In this document: positions 31,409 to 43,229 of the stretch, one piece after another
Position numbering within the stretch: the first letter of the stretch is position 1
Layout of the letters: each line of letters opens with the position of its first letter
Program-made: the position numbers and the translations under genes
From: Favolaschia claudopus
Lineage: Eukaryota; Basidiomycota; Agaricomycetes; Agaricales; Mycenaceae
Assembly (NCBI GenBank): GCA_037176885.1
Contig: JAWWNJ010000113.1
Location: 780,639-844,638, forward strand
Direction of reading: 5' to 3'
DNA length: 64,000 nucleotides
Notes under the pieces: model-generated
Database searches by the model: none
What the model saw: only the letters and a program-made list of their open reading frames with translations
What the model was told of the DNA's origin: nothing

Positions 31409-33215
31409 CTAGGAGAAACACTGTACATGATCCGCAATTAACTCACTTGGCGTCGAGAAAAGGCTCAGTCCAGCCTCATGACGCTCCCCTGGAGTGCGAT
31501 CCAACGCAGCCTTCAATCCTATCCCTCCCGATGCAACCACTTTCTTGGCAGTACGAAATTTGTATTGTACATACCGAAAAATACCGCCAGCCGCATATTG
31601 TGTTATTGAATATCGGGTCTCATGCGGTGCGAGAGGAGTATTTCCGTGGTGCACAACCGCGGACGGGATGAAGGAGGTAGCGCCGGGAGGAAATTCTACC
31701 ACCAATTTCAACTCCCTCAGATACAGGAGCGCGCTCCGAGTGGCATCGAATTTTCCCGTGTTTGTTATAGCACACCATCCAAGGGCTCGATTTTTGTCGT
31801 CGAGGTGATCGAAGCTAGCTGACTGTGGGCCAAGGTTGAATGTCACAGAGGGGAAGATTGAATTCGTAAAGTTTAGGCGTAAAGTAGGGTCGTGACCGAA
31901 AAGACTGCGAAGGTCGGTGACGTAGTCCTTGAAGAGCTTGGGAGCCCATGTCCGAAAAGCACCTAGTATTTTCAGCCGTCGAGTAAGCCGATGTGACGTC
32001 GCAACATACTAGATTGAAATCCACAAATGCGTCGAATATTTTTGTTGTTCAACAAACCGTTGAGCAGCGGCTCTTCAGCGGGTGAAACTGTAGCGTTCTT
32101 TGGGCACTAACCGACATGTTAGAGTCGTCGTCTGCGGTGAAATGAAGTCACATGCTTACCTGCTGTCCCCCTCCGTGTGATACACCGCTCCGGAGAGTAT
32201 AAAATCGACCGCGTCGGTGTAATTCGTCTCCATCGGCGAAGGCGTTCGTATGTATTCCTGCCTCACGTGTGTCATCTAAAGTTTTAGCTGCATCAGCAGC
32301 CACATCGGCCCAGCCTGGGTCGTCTGGTCCCCCTACGAACACGACTATTATCCGTCCAAGTCGGTCGAGGATAAGTAAAGGTCGGCTAACCATACGTAAG
32401 CCAATATTTAATCACACGGATTGAAATCTAACCGAGCGTCCCAGCATACGCGAGCACAGTCTAGTTCTCCTACCAGCTGTTCTACTTCTAGAAGCCGGGA
32501 CTTAGCCCATCGTGAGCCGTCTGATTTTCGTTTGGGTTTGGGAGGAGCCTTGTCTCGAACACCAAGCCAGTGACCACCACTGGTGGTCTTGAGTGAAGCG
32601 GAGTCGTAGTTTACAGAGAGCAGCTGTGCAGATGGTAGAAGATCAGACGGAATCGGGTTGTAGGTGCGAGTGAATGGGTTCGATGCGTTTTCTTGGCGTT
32701 TCTTTCGTCGACGGTTCTTGTTGTAGTCTAATTTTCGCTCGTGGGTGCGTGAATGGGTTCCGGAAGAAGGGGTAACAGTAGGCAAAGATTTGGAAGGAGG
32801 TATGAAGGGTGCCGGTGTCACTCGAATATCAGTTCGCAAGGGAGCGCCTGCTGTCGATGAAATGCATGAATAAGATGAGACAGTGGCAAATGACCACACA
32901 TCGAAAAAACGCACCAAACTCAGCTTTATCCAACGGAAAGTCCTCTTCTGGATCACTATCCACATATTCAGAGCCATCGCCTTCATTTGCTAAAACCTCT
33001 CGAGCAGCCTCGGCAGCTCGAACCAGTTCTTCAATGGATGCACCGACTTGGTGCACCGCATACCCACGAGACAAGAGATCGGCCGGACTCCAGGCTACAA
33101 AATTATCCCAGGGCATTCGTGCTTCGTTTGTGGCTGACTGCATAGTACGGTATCTGAGGACGTAGGGGGATGTTAGCATCACGTTCACCAACGCTGAATA
33201 CCAATCGAAACGCAA
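31409..33215 (-). CDS. TET/JBP-like 2-oxoglutarate/Fe(II) dioxygenase, fungal type
   Basis: Several exons on the minus strand. The N-part (PWDNFVAWSPADLLSRGYAV, acidic DPEED) is followed by a basic Ser/Pro-rich linker, then PLLILDRLGRIIVVFVGGP, ALHRRGRFYTLRSGV-like text and FKDYVTDLRSLFG. The catalytic core has NLGPQSASFDHLDDKN, with the iron-binding H-x-D in DHLDD, then RALGWCAITNTGKFD, LVVEFPPGATSFIPSAVVHH with the distal His, and HETRYSITQYAAGG with the Arg that would bind 2-oxoglutarate. This layout fits the fungal TET/JBP group, which oxidises 5-methylcytosine and is often linked to KDZ transposons (established for the group; no KDZ transposase is seen here). Frame is kept throughout, so it looks intact. 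Start at 33215 or an inner ATG near 33140. Confidence 0.7.
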
Positions 33216-33813
33216 AGAGAGACGCGATTAAAGCGACTGAAAAAGGTCACAGTGCCTATGGCAAGGCTCAACGACATCCCATATCGCTCTCATCGCGTCC
33301 CAGACACAGGCACCAACGCGCCGGTGTAGCCTATAGCGCCTATGGCGAGGCGCAGCAGGCGAACAGAGAGCGATAGAAAGCCAAAGCAATATGCTAAAAT
33401 ATAAAGACTAGAGCACAGACTAACCTAACAAACAGCTTGCCACCGGTTTAGACTTTGGGAGAGAGAAAAGATGAAGTGGGAGACACGAAACGCCAATGTC
33501 ACATATGTGACTCTTTTTGATTTTCTCAGGGTCATAGACGGCAATAAACAAAACGTGACCGACAATTGTGATCATGATTGCACGCGCTACGGCCCGCGAC
33601 TCCCGACGTCGTCGCACCCATCATGGCCCCGACGCCCGGTTTTCCCCCCTAAACGTCTAGGTATTCTTGTGGCGGACGTGCGGAACGCTCCATTGGCGAC
33701 CATAAAGCTACAGGATAAGCGAGTTTGTTGTTGAGTTTAAGTACATGTTTCGTACACGTCTGTCTAGAGCTCATGTTTTGGCAAATACATAGTATATTAA
33801 TTTATCTGCCATT
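33216..33813. other. Intergenic with two near-identical short repeats
   Basis: GCCTATGGCAAGGCTCAACG (about 33254) and GCCTATGGCGAGGCGCAGCA (about 33340) are related words about 86 bases apart. No gene is supported. Confidence 0.35.
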
Positions 33814-34425
33814 TCATTCCTCTGCCTTCACTCCTCTGTACATGCCCTCGAACTGAACGACGCTCAGTACATACGGTATGGAGAGTCCGCGGTCCAGTTG
33901 TCTAACATCAAGCAGTACAGTGGCGAAGAGAAGAGCACCCTCTGGCACATCTCGGTGAGACGCCAACGATAATTCATCGCCGACTGCAGAAAACGTGAGG
34001 GAAGGATCGTGGTGGTGACATGTTCTTACTTGTATCAGAGTCCCAACCATGATGTTCCACCGCTTGCGCGAGCGTGAGCAATTGCATGTCGAACTCCAAG
34101 CGTAGGCGGCGCTCGCTGATCCTCATTGTCTTCCATTCCGGACGCTTGAGCACTATGACCCCATTTTGCTACCGATTCGTTAGTTTCGTTGATATGTTAT
34201 GCAAGCTCGTCTCACTACTCGGTCCACCATCCCAAAAACCGTGAAATGCACTGGGACAAGCGCCTGCTTTTGCTTGCCTTCGCCTTCCTCGTCACGCTTC
34301 TGCGCGTTCCAGCTGCCACCTTTCTTGACCCACTCCCACTTCTTGTACGTGGCCAGTGAATCCTTGCATTCTCGATAGAAGTCCATGAAAGCTTTCAAGA
34401 CGTGAGGGAGCAATTCTGCAGACAT
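33814..34425 (-). CDS. Unrecognised spliced gene
   Basis: Three pieces on the minus strand read in one direction. The first is a helical start (MSAELLPHVLKAFMDFYREC) with YKKWEWVKKGG and a Lys/Glu-rich stretch. The middle is VLKRPEWKTMRISERRLRLE, then a Leu-rich helix to HHGWDSDT. The end is SAVGDELSLASHRDVPEGAL, then LFATVLLDVRQL to the stop at 33814. Introns GTA-AG of ordinary length join them, but exact borders are not fixed. No domain is recognised. It may be two neighbouring small genes. From 34426 to 34737 there is nothing I can support. Confidence 0.4.
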
Positions 34426-34737
34426 GAGAGTCCGAAAGCAAGTAAGTCAGACGAGGGGCTCAGGAACGACCGGTCCTCCTCAGCCCCTGTCGCCCAAAAG
34501 CTCGGCAAGCCTATTCATTCTCTTCGTCGTAAGAAGCTTCGTTATTCAATATAGACGATTAAATTCAGAGCAAACGCGCTACCCAACACATAAATACACA
34601 TTATCCATTACACCATGCGCAAGGTCTCAGTTGAGAGCCAACCAGTTCCAAGTAAAGAGAATACCCTACATAAAATTCAATAAGTCATTCCCGTCAAACG
34701 AGATACATGACGCTCACCTCGATTCACAACATGACCT

Positions 34738-36119
34738 TCAGTATAAGCCCAGCTTGGTCTGTCGTACCAGCCGAGACGAAGATTTGTCTTCCCAACAGAT
34801 AAATCTAAATCCGCTACCAGAAGGCGCCAAGACCTGGTATACGACGGATAGATTGGGCCATCCGAGAAATCGTGATATTACTCGGAATGGAGTATCAGCA
34901 GGTAAGACCCACTCCAACCTATAAGGCGGGTGGAGAATAGAACAGGTTGAAATTGTTTTGATCAGATTCGAATCGCAGTCACGTAGATCAACGTGTTTAG
35001 CGGCACCCAGGCTTCGCAAGCAATCAAGGGCAGTCAAGTCGAAGAAAGAGCATTTCAACCTGAAATGCTCTACGGCAGACAAATACTCCGTGCACAATCC
35101 ATCGATGACATTCCAAGACGGAAGCGAATTGGACTGTATGCTGAGGGATTTCAGGTTCGGTAATACCAGAAATGACGGAAGATTTAGAGCTGGCGTCGAG
35201 CCAAAGGCGACTGAGAGCTCAGTAACACCCAATACCACGATATCAGTCATGTCGTGGTCCATCGAGAACGTATGGAAAGTAACGTTCGCGATGCTGAGCG
35301 ACGCGAGGCTAGGAGAGGCCGCGAGTAGTAAACGGGCGTTGTACCGATTGATAGGATAAGGGATATTGTGGAGAGATAAACCCTCAAGCGAAGAAAGATC
35401 GCCTGGTACATCCCAAGTGGGTGCGACCCCGTCCAAGTTTAAAATCCGGAGAGCGCCAAGTCGTTCTGAAGCGGGCAGGAGAGCTGGGCTCCGGAACCGC
35501 ATTTGCTGACGAGCACTGCAAGAGAGAAAGAGAAGTCGAGTGGCCCCATCCAAGGAGATGCCCTTCAGGATTGCAGCAACGCAGTCGTGGGTCAGGCTAT
35601 TGACCGTGATATGTGAAGCTCGAGAAGCGACGTCTAACACTAACAATGAATAGCTGTCGCCACCGAAAATTTAAATTTCACCTGAGCAGAGAGGCATAAC
35701 GGTCCTAGACCAGGTCTCAATGAGATCCTCCGACGGAGAAAAATCCTTCAGCTCAACGCCTTTGATTCGACTCGTATCTGTGTCCAGAAGCAGGCGAAGG
35801 CCAGTGGAGTCGGCTCGGACTTGATTGATATTATATCGGATGTGTTGAGGGCCCATGGCCAAGTGAACAACAACGGAGGTCCACAGTCTAGCTGTCATAG
35901 AGGCCAAATAAACCTGGATTCAATTGCCACAAACCGCCACTTACCGCTATCTCGAATGATGGTCCACCAACGAGCGCATACGCGGGACAGGCCGCTTCGA
36001 TCAACGTCATACTGAAGCGAGGTCGTGTTGTCCTCTAATGCGAAAAAGAAGATATTCTCCTCGACCTCCACTGGAAAATCCGGGTGTATGTAGTTAAGTT
36101 GGGTTTGTTCGGCGTCCAT
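34738..36119 (-). CDS. F-box-type protein with degenerate leucine-rich region
   Basis: Three exons: 36119-35945, 35891-35692 and 35639-34738, all GT-AG and in frame. The N-terminus has the agaricomycete F-box-like pattern (FPVEVEENIFFFALED, then LSRVCARWWTIIRDS). The second exon begins RLWTSVVVHLAMGPQHIRY, and the long third exon has repeated Leu-rich strands (LRILNLDGVAPTWDVPG, LEGLSLHNIP, LKSLSIQSNSLPSW). The gene at 41731 shares the architecture and introns (LVFHIAMGRAHIEF, LRLNGIAPVWTVD, LTHLSLRNIF), so they are paralogues on opposite strands. Likely a substrate adaptor of an SCF ubiquitin ligase; targets unknown. About 420 residues. Confidence 0.75.
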
Positions 36120-36544
36120 GAATTGTGGACGAGAATGCTACCGGTGGAGAAGAAACAACAGCGACAAGGGTTAGGAGAGGTCTAAGTTACCAGACATGGT
36201 TTTGAGACCCTCGTTATGCGTTCGAAGGCATGATTTCGTGTGGTGCGAGAGCCACCAATGCCACGATGGGCATATTTTCGTGTTGTTGTTTTTTTTTTCA
36301 ATAAATAAAATATATTCGGATGCATACTGTAAAGAGAGTAGAAGAATATGCACGATTACAGTGTAAATATGGTATTCGACGCGAGCTCCCAGAGCCTGCA
36401 CTGATCATAATAAGAGAGACAGAGACCGAGACCATTATAACAGGGAAACAGACTAGCCGCGAAACGTGTATGGCAGCATCCGGAGACTACATCCGAAACA
36501 AAGAGGAAAAAGAAAAGGAAGGAAACTAACGATGAGACACCCAA
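36120..36544. other. Intergenic, no supported gene
   Basis: Contains a T-run at 36287-36298 and an AG-rich stretch near 36410-36520. No gene is supported. Confidence 0.4.
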
Positions 36545-39500
36545 TTAATCATCCCCTACATCCTCGCCTGCATCGTCATCGGCTTCGACAATGGGCTCAT
36601 CCGATTTCTCACCCAAAACAACTATCCACTGGACGTTGAAAGTTATGTTCTGAGTCTGGTTTTTGCCGCTGCGATAAGTGGAGACGGTGTAGGCGGCGGC
36701 GACGCAGGCGCCGTTGGGGATCTCGCCGTCGTCGGAAACGTATTTCGGCAGTATAGCGGCAATGTTGTCGATGTCTTTGTTGACGTCGAACTTGCGGTTG
36801 CGGCCATCATAGACAGGAACTACAAACAGTAAGAGCAACCAATCAGTCGTAGTCAAAAGATGTTTGGAACAGAAACCGAACCTTCAGCGTCATACGGGAT
36901 AGCCTTGTCGAACGAATAGGATTGGGTGGAGTACGAAGTCGAGGCGCTGGGAATGCCTTTCATGCCAGTCGACTTTGCCTGCTGTTTGTCTAAAAACGAT
37001 TCAGCGCGAACCCCAAGAATAGTGCACTAGTGAACGTACTGAGGCGCTCGTGAGTGGTCGATCTAGTGCCGATGGTAATAGCGTCCGCGTTAATCTGGGC
37101 GTAGAGCTTTCCGTCTTGAAACACCATGCCGCACACACCAGAGAGTCTCTCGAATTCCTGACACAAGGGAACGACGGTAATGAATTTAAGGAGAGGAACG
37201 GTGGACGCGTTGGCCCGAGAAGGCGCATTAACAGGGGCAAAAACCTGTAGGGAGGATTGAACCACGGTGCCAACGGATACACAGACGGCGGTAGAGCCTT
37301 CGATGCATAAAGTCCACCTATGTGAACATGACTGATCAGACACCAAGTAAGACGAATAGATGGGACGTTAGACGTACTTGGTGCGATCTTTCTCGGCCAT
37401 ACGATTTATAGCTTCTAACATACGAGGGTCCACGCGAGACAGGTTGACAATGACGCCCTTGCGTACAAAATTCGCAAAGCCCCACAGGACTCTGGGTGTG
37501 GATTAAATAAGAGTCAAGCATCGAACAATCTGTTGCTCACGAAATGACAAGCCCAGTGTGATTCGCGTATAGACTCAGCCGCTGGTTCCCAGGTCCTCTG
37601 GACGACGACCAGATGTGAAATTGAAAAGCACTAATTCATATGTCAGACGGATGTTAAGAATTGCGAAGATAAACACACCGGAGATTGGGCAAATGCAGCT
37701 TTTCGTACGCGTGTACAAGCATTTCATCTTGAAGAGCGACATTCATGACTTCACACTTGGCTGGAAGGTCTCTGTAAGTAAGTTATAGTTTCGATGAGTA
37801 AGGTTATCAGTGCACAGTAATTCAGATTAATTACTTTACGCGACGAAACCTGTCCTCTTCCAGAAAAACTGTCTGTTCCGGAGCCGATTTCTTGGCTTTC
37901 TTGGCGGGCGGTTTGGTGGGAGTGGACTGCGCTTTGACCGAATTAAAGGCGGCCATAGACGCTTCAGGAACAGCTATGGATTCTTGCTCAGGTGCAGGTT
38001 CGTCGAGAGAATCAACACTAGAGATAGATTTAAGTAATTAATAGACCGCGTAGAGTGGAGAAGAGGTGTTTAGACACGAAACTCACCGGCGACGTTTCTG
38101 AGGGATGGTACGAGACTTGGTTTTCGGAGCGCCCGACGAACTTCTAGGTAGTCAAGGGTAAACCGGTATGATCTAAGGCGAAAGTTAAGTTACGTACGCG
38201 TTTGGGGCAGCACCTGGGGGTTCGGAGCTGCGAGCAACACGTTGGCGTTCGCAGGTCAGATAAGGAATCAGTATACGCACATTTCGGCAGGTGGAGCGAG
38301 GGTTTGCACGCGACCTCCTCGGATGGGAGCCTTTCTGCAGAGCGTTCATGAGCAAGGGCCTGATAAGTTCGAGAACGACAATACCCTTTGTCGAGATTAG
38401 CAGTAGATCCCGGTCCGCTGAAAATTAAGTGAGCTAAACACCAGGTTAGAAGAAATAGACATACCTGCTGTCGTTAGAAGTTGGGAAGGGAACTCCCCCA
38501 GACACCCTAATGGCAGTCAATAGGTGTCGGTAAGAGGCAAGAAGACGTACTTAGGCTTCTCAGGAGTCTTCAACTTATCCATGAACTCGCGGAATTGCCT
38601 GTCATTGACGTAAGAGTCGGTACAGTCGACAACAAGGCCACTAACGTGTACTCAGCCATAGGAATCTCCAATTGTACCAACTCCTCAAGGCGGTGGCGCT
38701 CAACTGGCTTCGTATTTGCATAAACCAACTGGCGCTGAGTATCAACAGGGACATCCCCCAGTACCACGGAGCCGCTAGGTATGCCCTTCATAGAGTTACT
38801 GTGGGTTCTGGAAAGCAATTACTTTGGAGCATGACAGCGGTCTAACCACAAACCGGTCGTGCGCAAGGGGATTGAAAACTTGAGGAGGCTGAACGGACGA
38901 TCCACTAGAAGTCGAAATTAGAGCTGGGAAAAATCGTGAAGCAAAGGAGGATACCTGGCTGTAGATGTAGAGGCGGAGGAAGCACCCCCAATCTTCTTAG
39001 CCTTCGCTCTGGTCGTCATCCCTGAAGCAGAAGGACTAGTTGCATATCAACAAACGAAACGGCAACGACAAGCACGAAAACTCACCTTTCAACGACATCG
39101 GATACCTGAGTGGGCGAGATAACCGTTGACGCGGGCCGCAAAGACTTGGGCGCGGGCGGGGGAGACGGCTCCCAAGGAATATAGTCCCTACGTGTCGCGG
39201 TCAGCACAAATCAGACGGTCACAAACATGAAACGTACCCAGACTCCTCCTCTTCCTGCTCGTCTTCTTCCTCCTCGTCATCGCAAATAAAGCTGCCCCCA
39301 TACTGACTACGAACCTCCCCAGCTCCTGCGTCGTCGGATTCCTCCGCTTCGAGATCAAGAAACGCAGACAAGCTGCCAACGAAAGTGATGAAATGAGAGT
39401 GTTATATAGGCGTTCAAATGGCACATACGACGGTTTGCGAGGAGGACGACCACCTGTTGACATGCGGGCCGTCTTGCGACGCGGCGTCGACGATGATTCC

Positions 39501-39559
39501 GGGGCGGGAGACAGAGGCATGAGACGTTTGTTTGTGGATGAAAGTCCACGGGCCACCAT
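36545..39559 (-). CDS. Large multi-exon gene with acidic N-part, unrecognised
   Basis: About a dozen short exons separated by 50-60-base introns. It starts MVARGLSSTNKRLMPLSP at 39559 with a basic Ser/Pro-rich segment (TPRRKTARMSTGGRPPRKPS). A very acidic exon follows near 39370-39240 (LSAFLDLEAEESDDAGAG, then a run of Asp/Glu), then PSPPPAPKSLRPASTVIS and TTRAKAKKIGG. The middle has KGIPSGSVVLGDVPVDTQ. The C-terminal part has RWTLCIEGSTAVCVSVGTVV, KQQAKSTGMKGIPSAST, VYDGRNRKFDVNKDIDNI, GACVAAAYTVSTYRSGK and NITFNVQWIVVLGE, and ends in Asp/Glu. The C-terminal strand pattern loosely resembles that of the divergent gene at 40178. A nuclear DNA- or chromatin-linked role is only a guess from charge pattern. 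Confidence 0.55.
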
Positions 39560-40177
39560 GAATCTTATAAGTCCACACCTCAATGAACCAGATCGACGGA
39601 ACAGGAGAATGAGCGAAATGTCGCACCTCATCGACCCGTAAAAATGTAAAACTTTCTTCCTAACTGTCCGGGTTCTTGTGACACAAGGAACAGATCGAGC
39701 AGGTGCCAAGTAGAATCAAGTGAACTATCGACCTGGCTTTGATTGAGAAGGCTCGTCTTCAACTAATGCGAGCATGACGGTTAAAGACAAGCAGTATATG
39801 TACATCACGGGTATACACATCAGATGGACACATACTATCGCTCGGTGAAACCGATAATCAGAGTAGATCCGAAATGCACTGTGAGAACTGGTGACATATT
39901 GTGATGTCACACTCACATCGCCTCTTCGCCACATCCTATATGTTAATTATCCGTAGACTGTCCCTTCTCCTGACCCTGGCCGAGACCACAACTGAATAGC
40001 GGCAGGTACAACGTGATATTAGAGACCGAGCATTCTCATGTGAATTCAAGGCAATTCCGACCGTACGCGGTCAGTTTTCGCTTAGTGAATTAAGTCGTCT
40101 AATGCGGAGCATCTCAGCTTTAAGCCTATGTCCACATCGTGTTTGGATCCTTTACCGCATATCTGGAATCGCTAGTA
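39560..40177. other. Divergent promoter region between two unrecognised genes
   Basis: About 620 bases shared by the minus gene starting at 39559 and the plus gene starting at 40178. A 69-codon minus frame here looks non-coding. No TATA box stands out. Confidence 0.4.
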
Positions 40178-41410
40178 ATGCTCTCCAGTCAGTACCCGTC
40201 TGCCGAAGCAGGTAAGTCAACCACCGCTTATCGTCAGAGACATCGATTGACTCCAAATGACGGCCAGCTTTGTCGGTTGAGCATTGGGCGCAAATCTTAA
40301 GAAGAGATGAAGCCCCTTTGATTGCTCAAGGGCTAGCGCAGCCTGCTTGCGATATCGACGTACGTTCTCTCCCTGCAGCATCTTCCTTTCAACATAATCT
40401 TTCAATTCCAGCTCGACAAGGTCACCATCAAGCTGATGGACGGCGGCCGCTACGCCAAAGCGATGGTAACGAAAGTCGACGGCAGCCGACAAGAGGCCTT
40501 GGGAACTATGGTCGGGGTGATCAGGAGGAAGGACTTGCCTCCGGTGAACAGGCATCAGTGAGTCGCCAACGATCCTCGTGCCTATCGCGAAACTAATTCC
40601 TACTCTCTCTCTTATTTAGGTTGACTGCAGCTAAAGTCCCCTTCGCTCGCCAACACGTCAGCGTCGTCGGCCTCAACACTCTCACGTACCAGCGCGCACT
40701 TGACAACATCTACAACATATGTTACGCCATGCATGTAGGCCTTCCCGACGCCAAAGTCATTCAACCCACTCTCGAGGATTCTGACAAACACGGCATCGCG
40801 CTCGACCTCAACTGTCGTTATTTTACCGTCGGACGCACTACCGCACCCGCTCTGCAAGTCGAGCTCGACGACAATCAAGATCCAGACGGAACCTTACGAC
40901 AGTTCCTGACCGATTCCGTCTTCCATTGCATTGACAACAAGGTAACTTATATGCGGTACACCGACGACACAAGGTAAGCTCGATATTGTATTACGCATGA
41001 GCAGCAGCTGACACGGGTCGATGCAGCGTCGAAGAAAAGTCTCCGGCGTGCTTCCAAGTCGGCGACGTCGTCGAAGTGGGCTTCGCCTTCGTCGCTTGGC
41101 GCACTGGGAAGAAAAGCGAGGGACTCAAATACACCTGTACTCTAGCATTGAGGACGCTCGCGTTACTGGAAGACAAGTTTACACGGGTAAGTATCCCCTG
41201 CTGTCGCCTCTTGGGAGGATAACTGCTGATACCGTTCAGGAAATGTTTTTCAAACAATCTTTCGCGCCCAAGATATCTAAGCGCATTATAACGGACATAG
41301 ATTCAGTCGCTATCGTTCTCAAAAGAGGTAGGAAGGAGGAAGAAATGGCGGACGATGAGCCTACTACCAAAAAGATGGCGAAACTGACGCTGAACGACAC
41401 CTCTTCCTAG
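40178..41410 (+). CDS. Unrecognised six-exon gene
   Basis: Exons 40178-40211, 40268-40359, 40412-40557, 40620-40973, 41027-41186 and 41240-41410, all with GT-AG borders and consistent frame. The chain is about 318 residues. It begins MLSSQYPSAEALSVEHWAQI, then VTIKLMDGGRYAKAMVTKVD, a central beta-rich part (LDLNCRYFTVGRTTAPALQV, VTYMRYTDDTS), a strand set ACFQVGDVVEVGFAFVAWRT and YTCTLALRTLALLED, and a basic C-terminus with KRGRKEEEM. The strand set resembles an OB- or SH3-like barrel but I cannot assign it. It faces the gene at 36545 head to head. It may belong to a mobile-element-linked family. Confidence 0.65.
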
Positions 41411-41730
41411 TTTACATTTTGAGCGTCCATCGTATCTACTTGTTTGCGATTTGAATCTACTGCTGTTTTGCTGGATTATATACGGTAGTAGGCCTTACAT
41501 ACGTAATTGTCATTTTGGCTCCTTGTTTCATTATTTTGGCATAGTACAAACGGGCGTTGCAGTGGGGATTAACGTCAGGCATTGTAAATACATGCTGGAG
41601 GACATTCAGCGGGACGCGAACACGCACTCGGCCAGAGTCTTCGGAATGACACGGGAAGATGAGACCCGCGGCTCGTCCCTGTTTCAAATAGTCAGTGCTC
41701 TCGTTACGCCTCGATTTATCCCTCTGCTTC
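41411..41730. other. Promoter region of the first F-box gene in the cluster
   Basis: No gene is supported; ORFs here are short and lack features. Confidence 0.4.
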
Positions 41731-43018
41731 ATGCCCAAGATCAACGGTCAATTTGCTGGCGGAAGCAAGGGAGTGCCGACTGAGGTAGAGGAAGTTATAA
41801 TGCGCTACACAGTAGACTCTGCCGAATCTTGGCTCCTCCGCGAAAAATCCCGGCACAACCTGATCAGGGTATGCCGTCGATGGAGGGTGACGATGCACCG
41901 GTGTCGTACGTGCTCAACTTCTGCCAGTCTTACATCAAAACTAATGAATTGAAGATCAAATTTGGAGAGAATTAGTTTTTCACATAGCAATGGGAAGGGC
42001 GCACATCGAGTTTCTATGCGGGCGTATCCCGCTGGGTGTTACTGGCTTGCATCTGACGTTCGACACGGAAAACGACTATCTCCCGGACTCTTCTTTCGCT
42101 CAAGCAACCCGCTCGAGCGGAAGCATTGATCGGTGGATCGATAATGTCGTACCATTGTGTATTGGGCTGGTATCTCGCGCGAACACAGTTGTGGTACGGA
42201 GTGTAACACACGCATACGTTTCGACCATCCTCTTTCGCATCTCAGTAGCAGACTCCGCCCGGCTCGCAACGGTCGATTGTTACGCTCGACGTCCGTCGCT
42301 TAGCAGCCATCGCTTAACCCTTCCACCGATATCTACCGACTGCTCACTCCTCGAGCTCAGGCTAAACGGCATAGCTCCAGTCTGGACTGTGGACACGGTG
42401 TATATGACTCTCACGCACCTATCCCTTCGTAATATTTTCGCCCCTGTCGATATGGTCGTTTTGAGGGCCCTCATTACATCGTCTCCAGCACTCATTAATC
42501 TGGAACTCGTTCTAGTCAACATCGTTTGGGACCTGTCGAGCGACTGCCCATCCATTTCGGCTCCTGCAGTAACGCATTTGACGTTCGGCCTTCTATTTCA
42601 CCTTCCCGCAAAACTGGTGTTGCCTGCTCTCCAATCGCTTAGCATCGAGTCGAGCCTGGCTGGATGGACTGAGACTCTAGATGCCTGCAGCTCGTATCTA
42701 GAGACGATAGATGCTTTCGCTTTGGAATGTCGGACGCTCGACTTGACTGCTTTGACTATGATGGGCCGTCTGCGGAGGGCAAAATACATCGATCTCTCTG
42801 ACTGCAGCCCAGGATTTGTGGACTTCGTGGGGGAAAACTTAGCCCGCAGCCAACCCAAGAGTAGCGTGACAGAGTGGGTCGTTCCATTTGGAACTCCGTT
42901 GGCGGTAATTCGGCGCTTCTTGCGGTTCTCCGAGTCGCCCGAGGTCGTTGTGTATGAGAGGTCGAAAGAGCAGCACGAAATGGAATATAGGTTAACACCA
43001 GCTTCGGAAAGCTTTTAG
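41731..43018 (+). CDS. F-box-type protein, paralogue of the gene at 34738
   Basis: Two exons, 41731-41905 and 41955-43018. The intron starts GTACGT and ends TTGAAG after a CTAAT branch-like site, and the join gives TMHRCHQIWRELVFHIAMGR, matching the paralogue. The N-terminus VPTEVEEVIMRYTVDSAES and LIRVCRRWRVTM is the F-box-like part. The rest is Leu-rich (LELRLNGIAPVWTV, LTHLSLRNIFAPVDMVVL, LQSLSIESSLAGW) with a conserved tail VTEWVVPFGTPLAVIRRFL (EWVLPADTPFRVISRFL in the paralogue). Presumed SCF ubiquitin-ligase adaptor. About 410 residues, intact. Confidence 0.75.
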
Positions 43019-43229
43019 TGTAAACGATCATCGGCTGAATAGGCCACAGTATAACACTATTTAGTTGTAACAACAAACATTGACAACACGAGCTACTCAA
43101 TTAAAAGAATTTGAAGCCCTAAATTGCAGAAGACCGACGCGTGAGCGGAGCGAGCATACAATCTCGGCATCTTTTTTCAAGGCGGGACATTCAGGGGCGC
43201 ATCAACTCTTGTTCTCTACCGCATCTTCA

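Noticed and set aside
39725..39934. 69-codon minus frame upstream of the acidic gene
   Set aside because: Hydrophobic, Cys- and Tyr-rich text with no splice link to the exon that starts at 39559.
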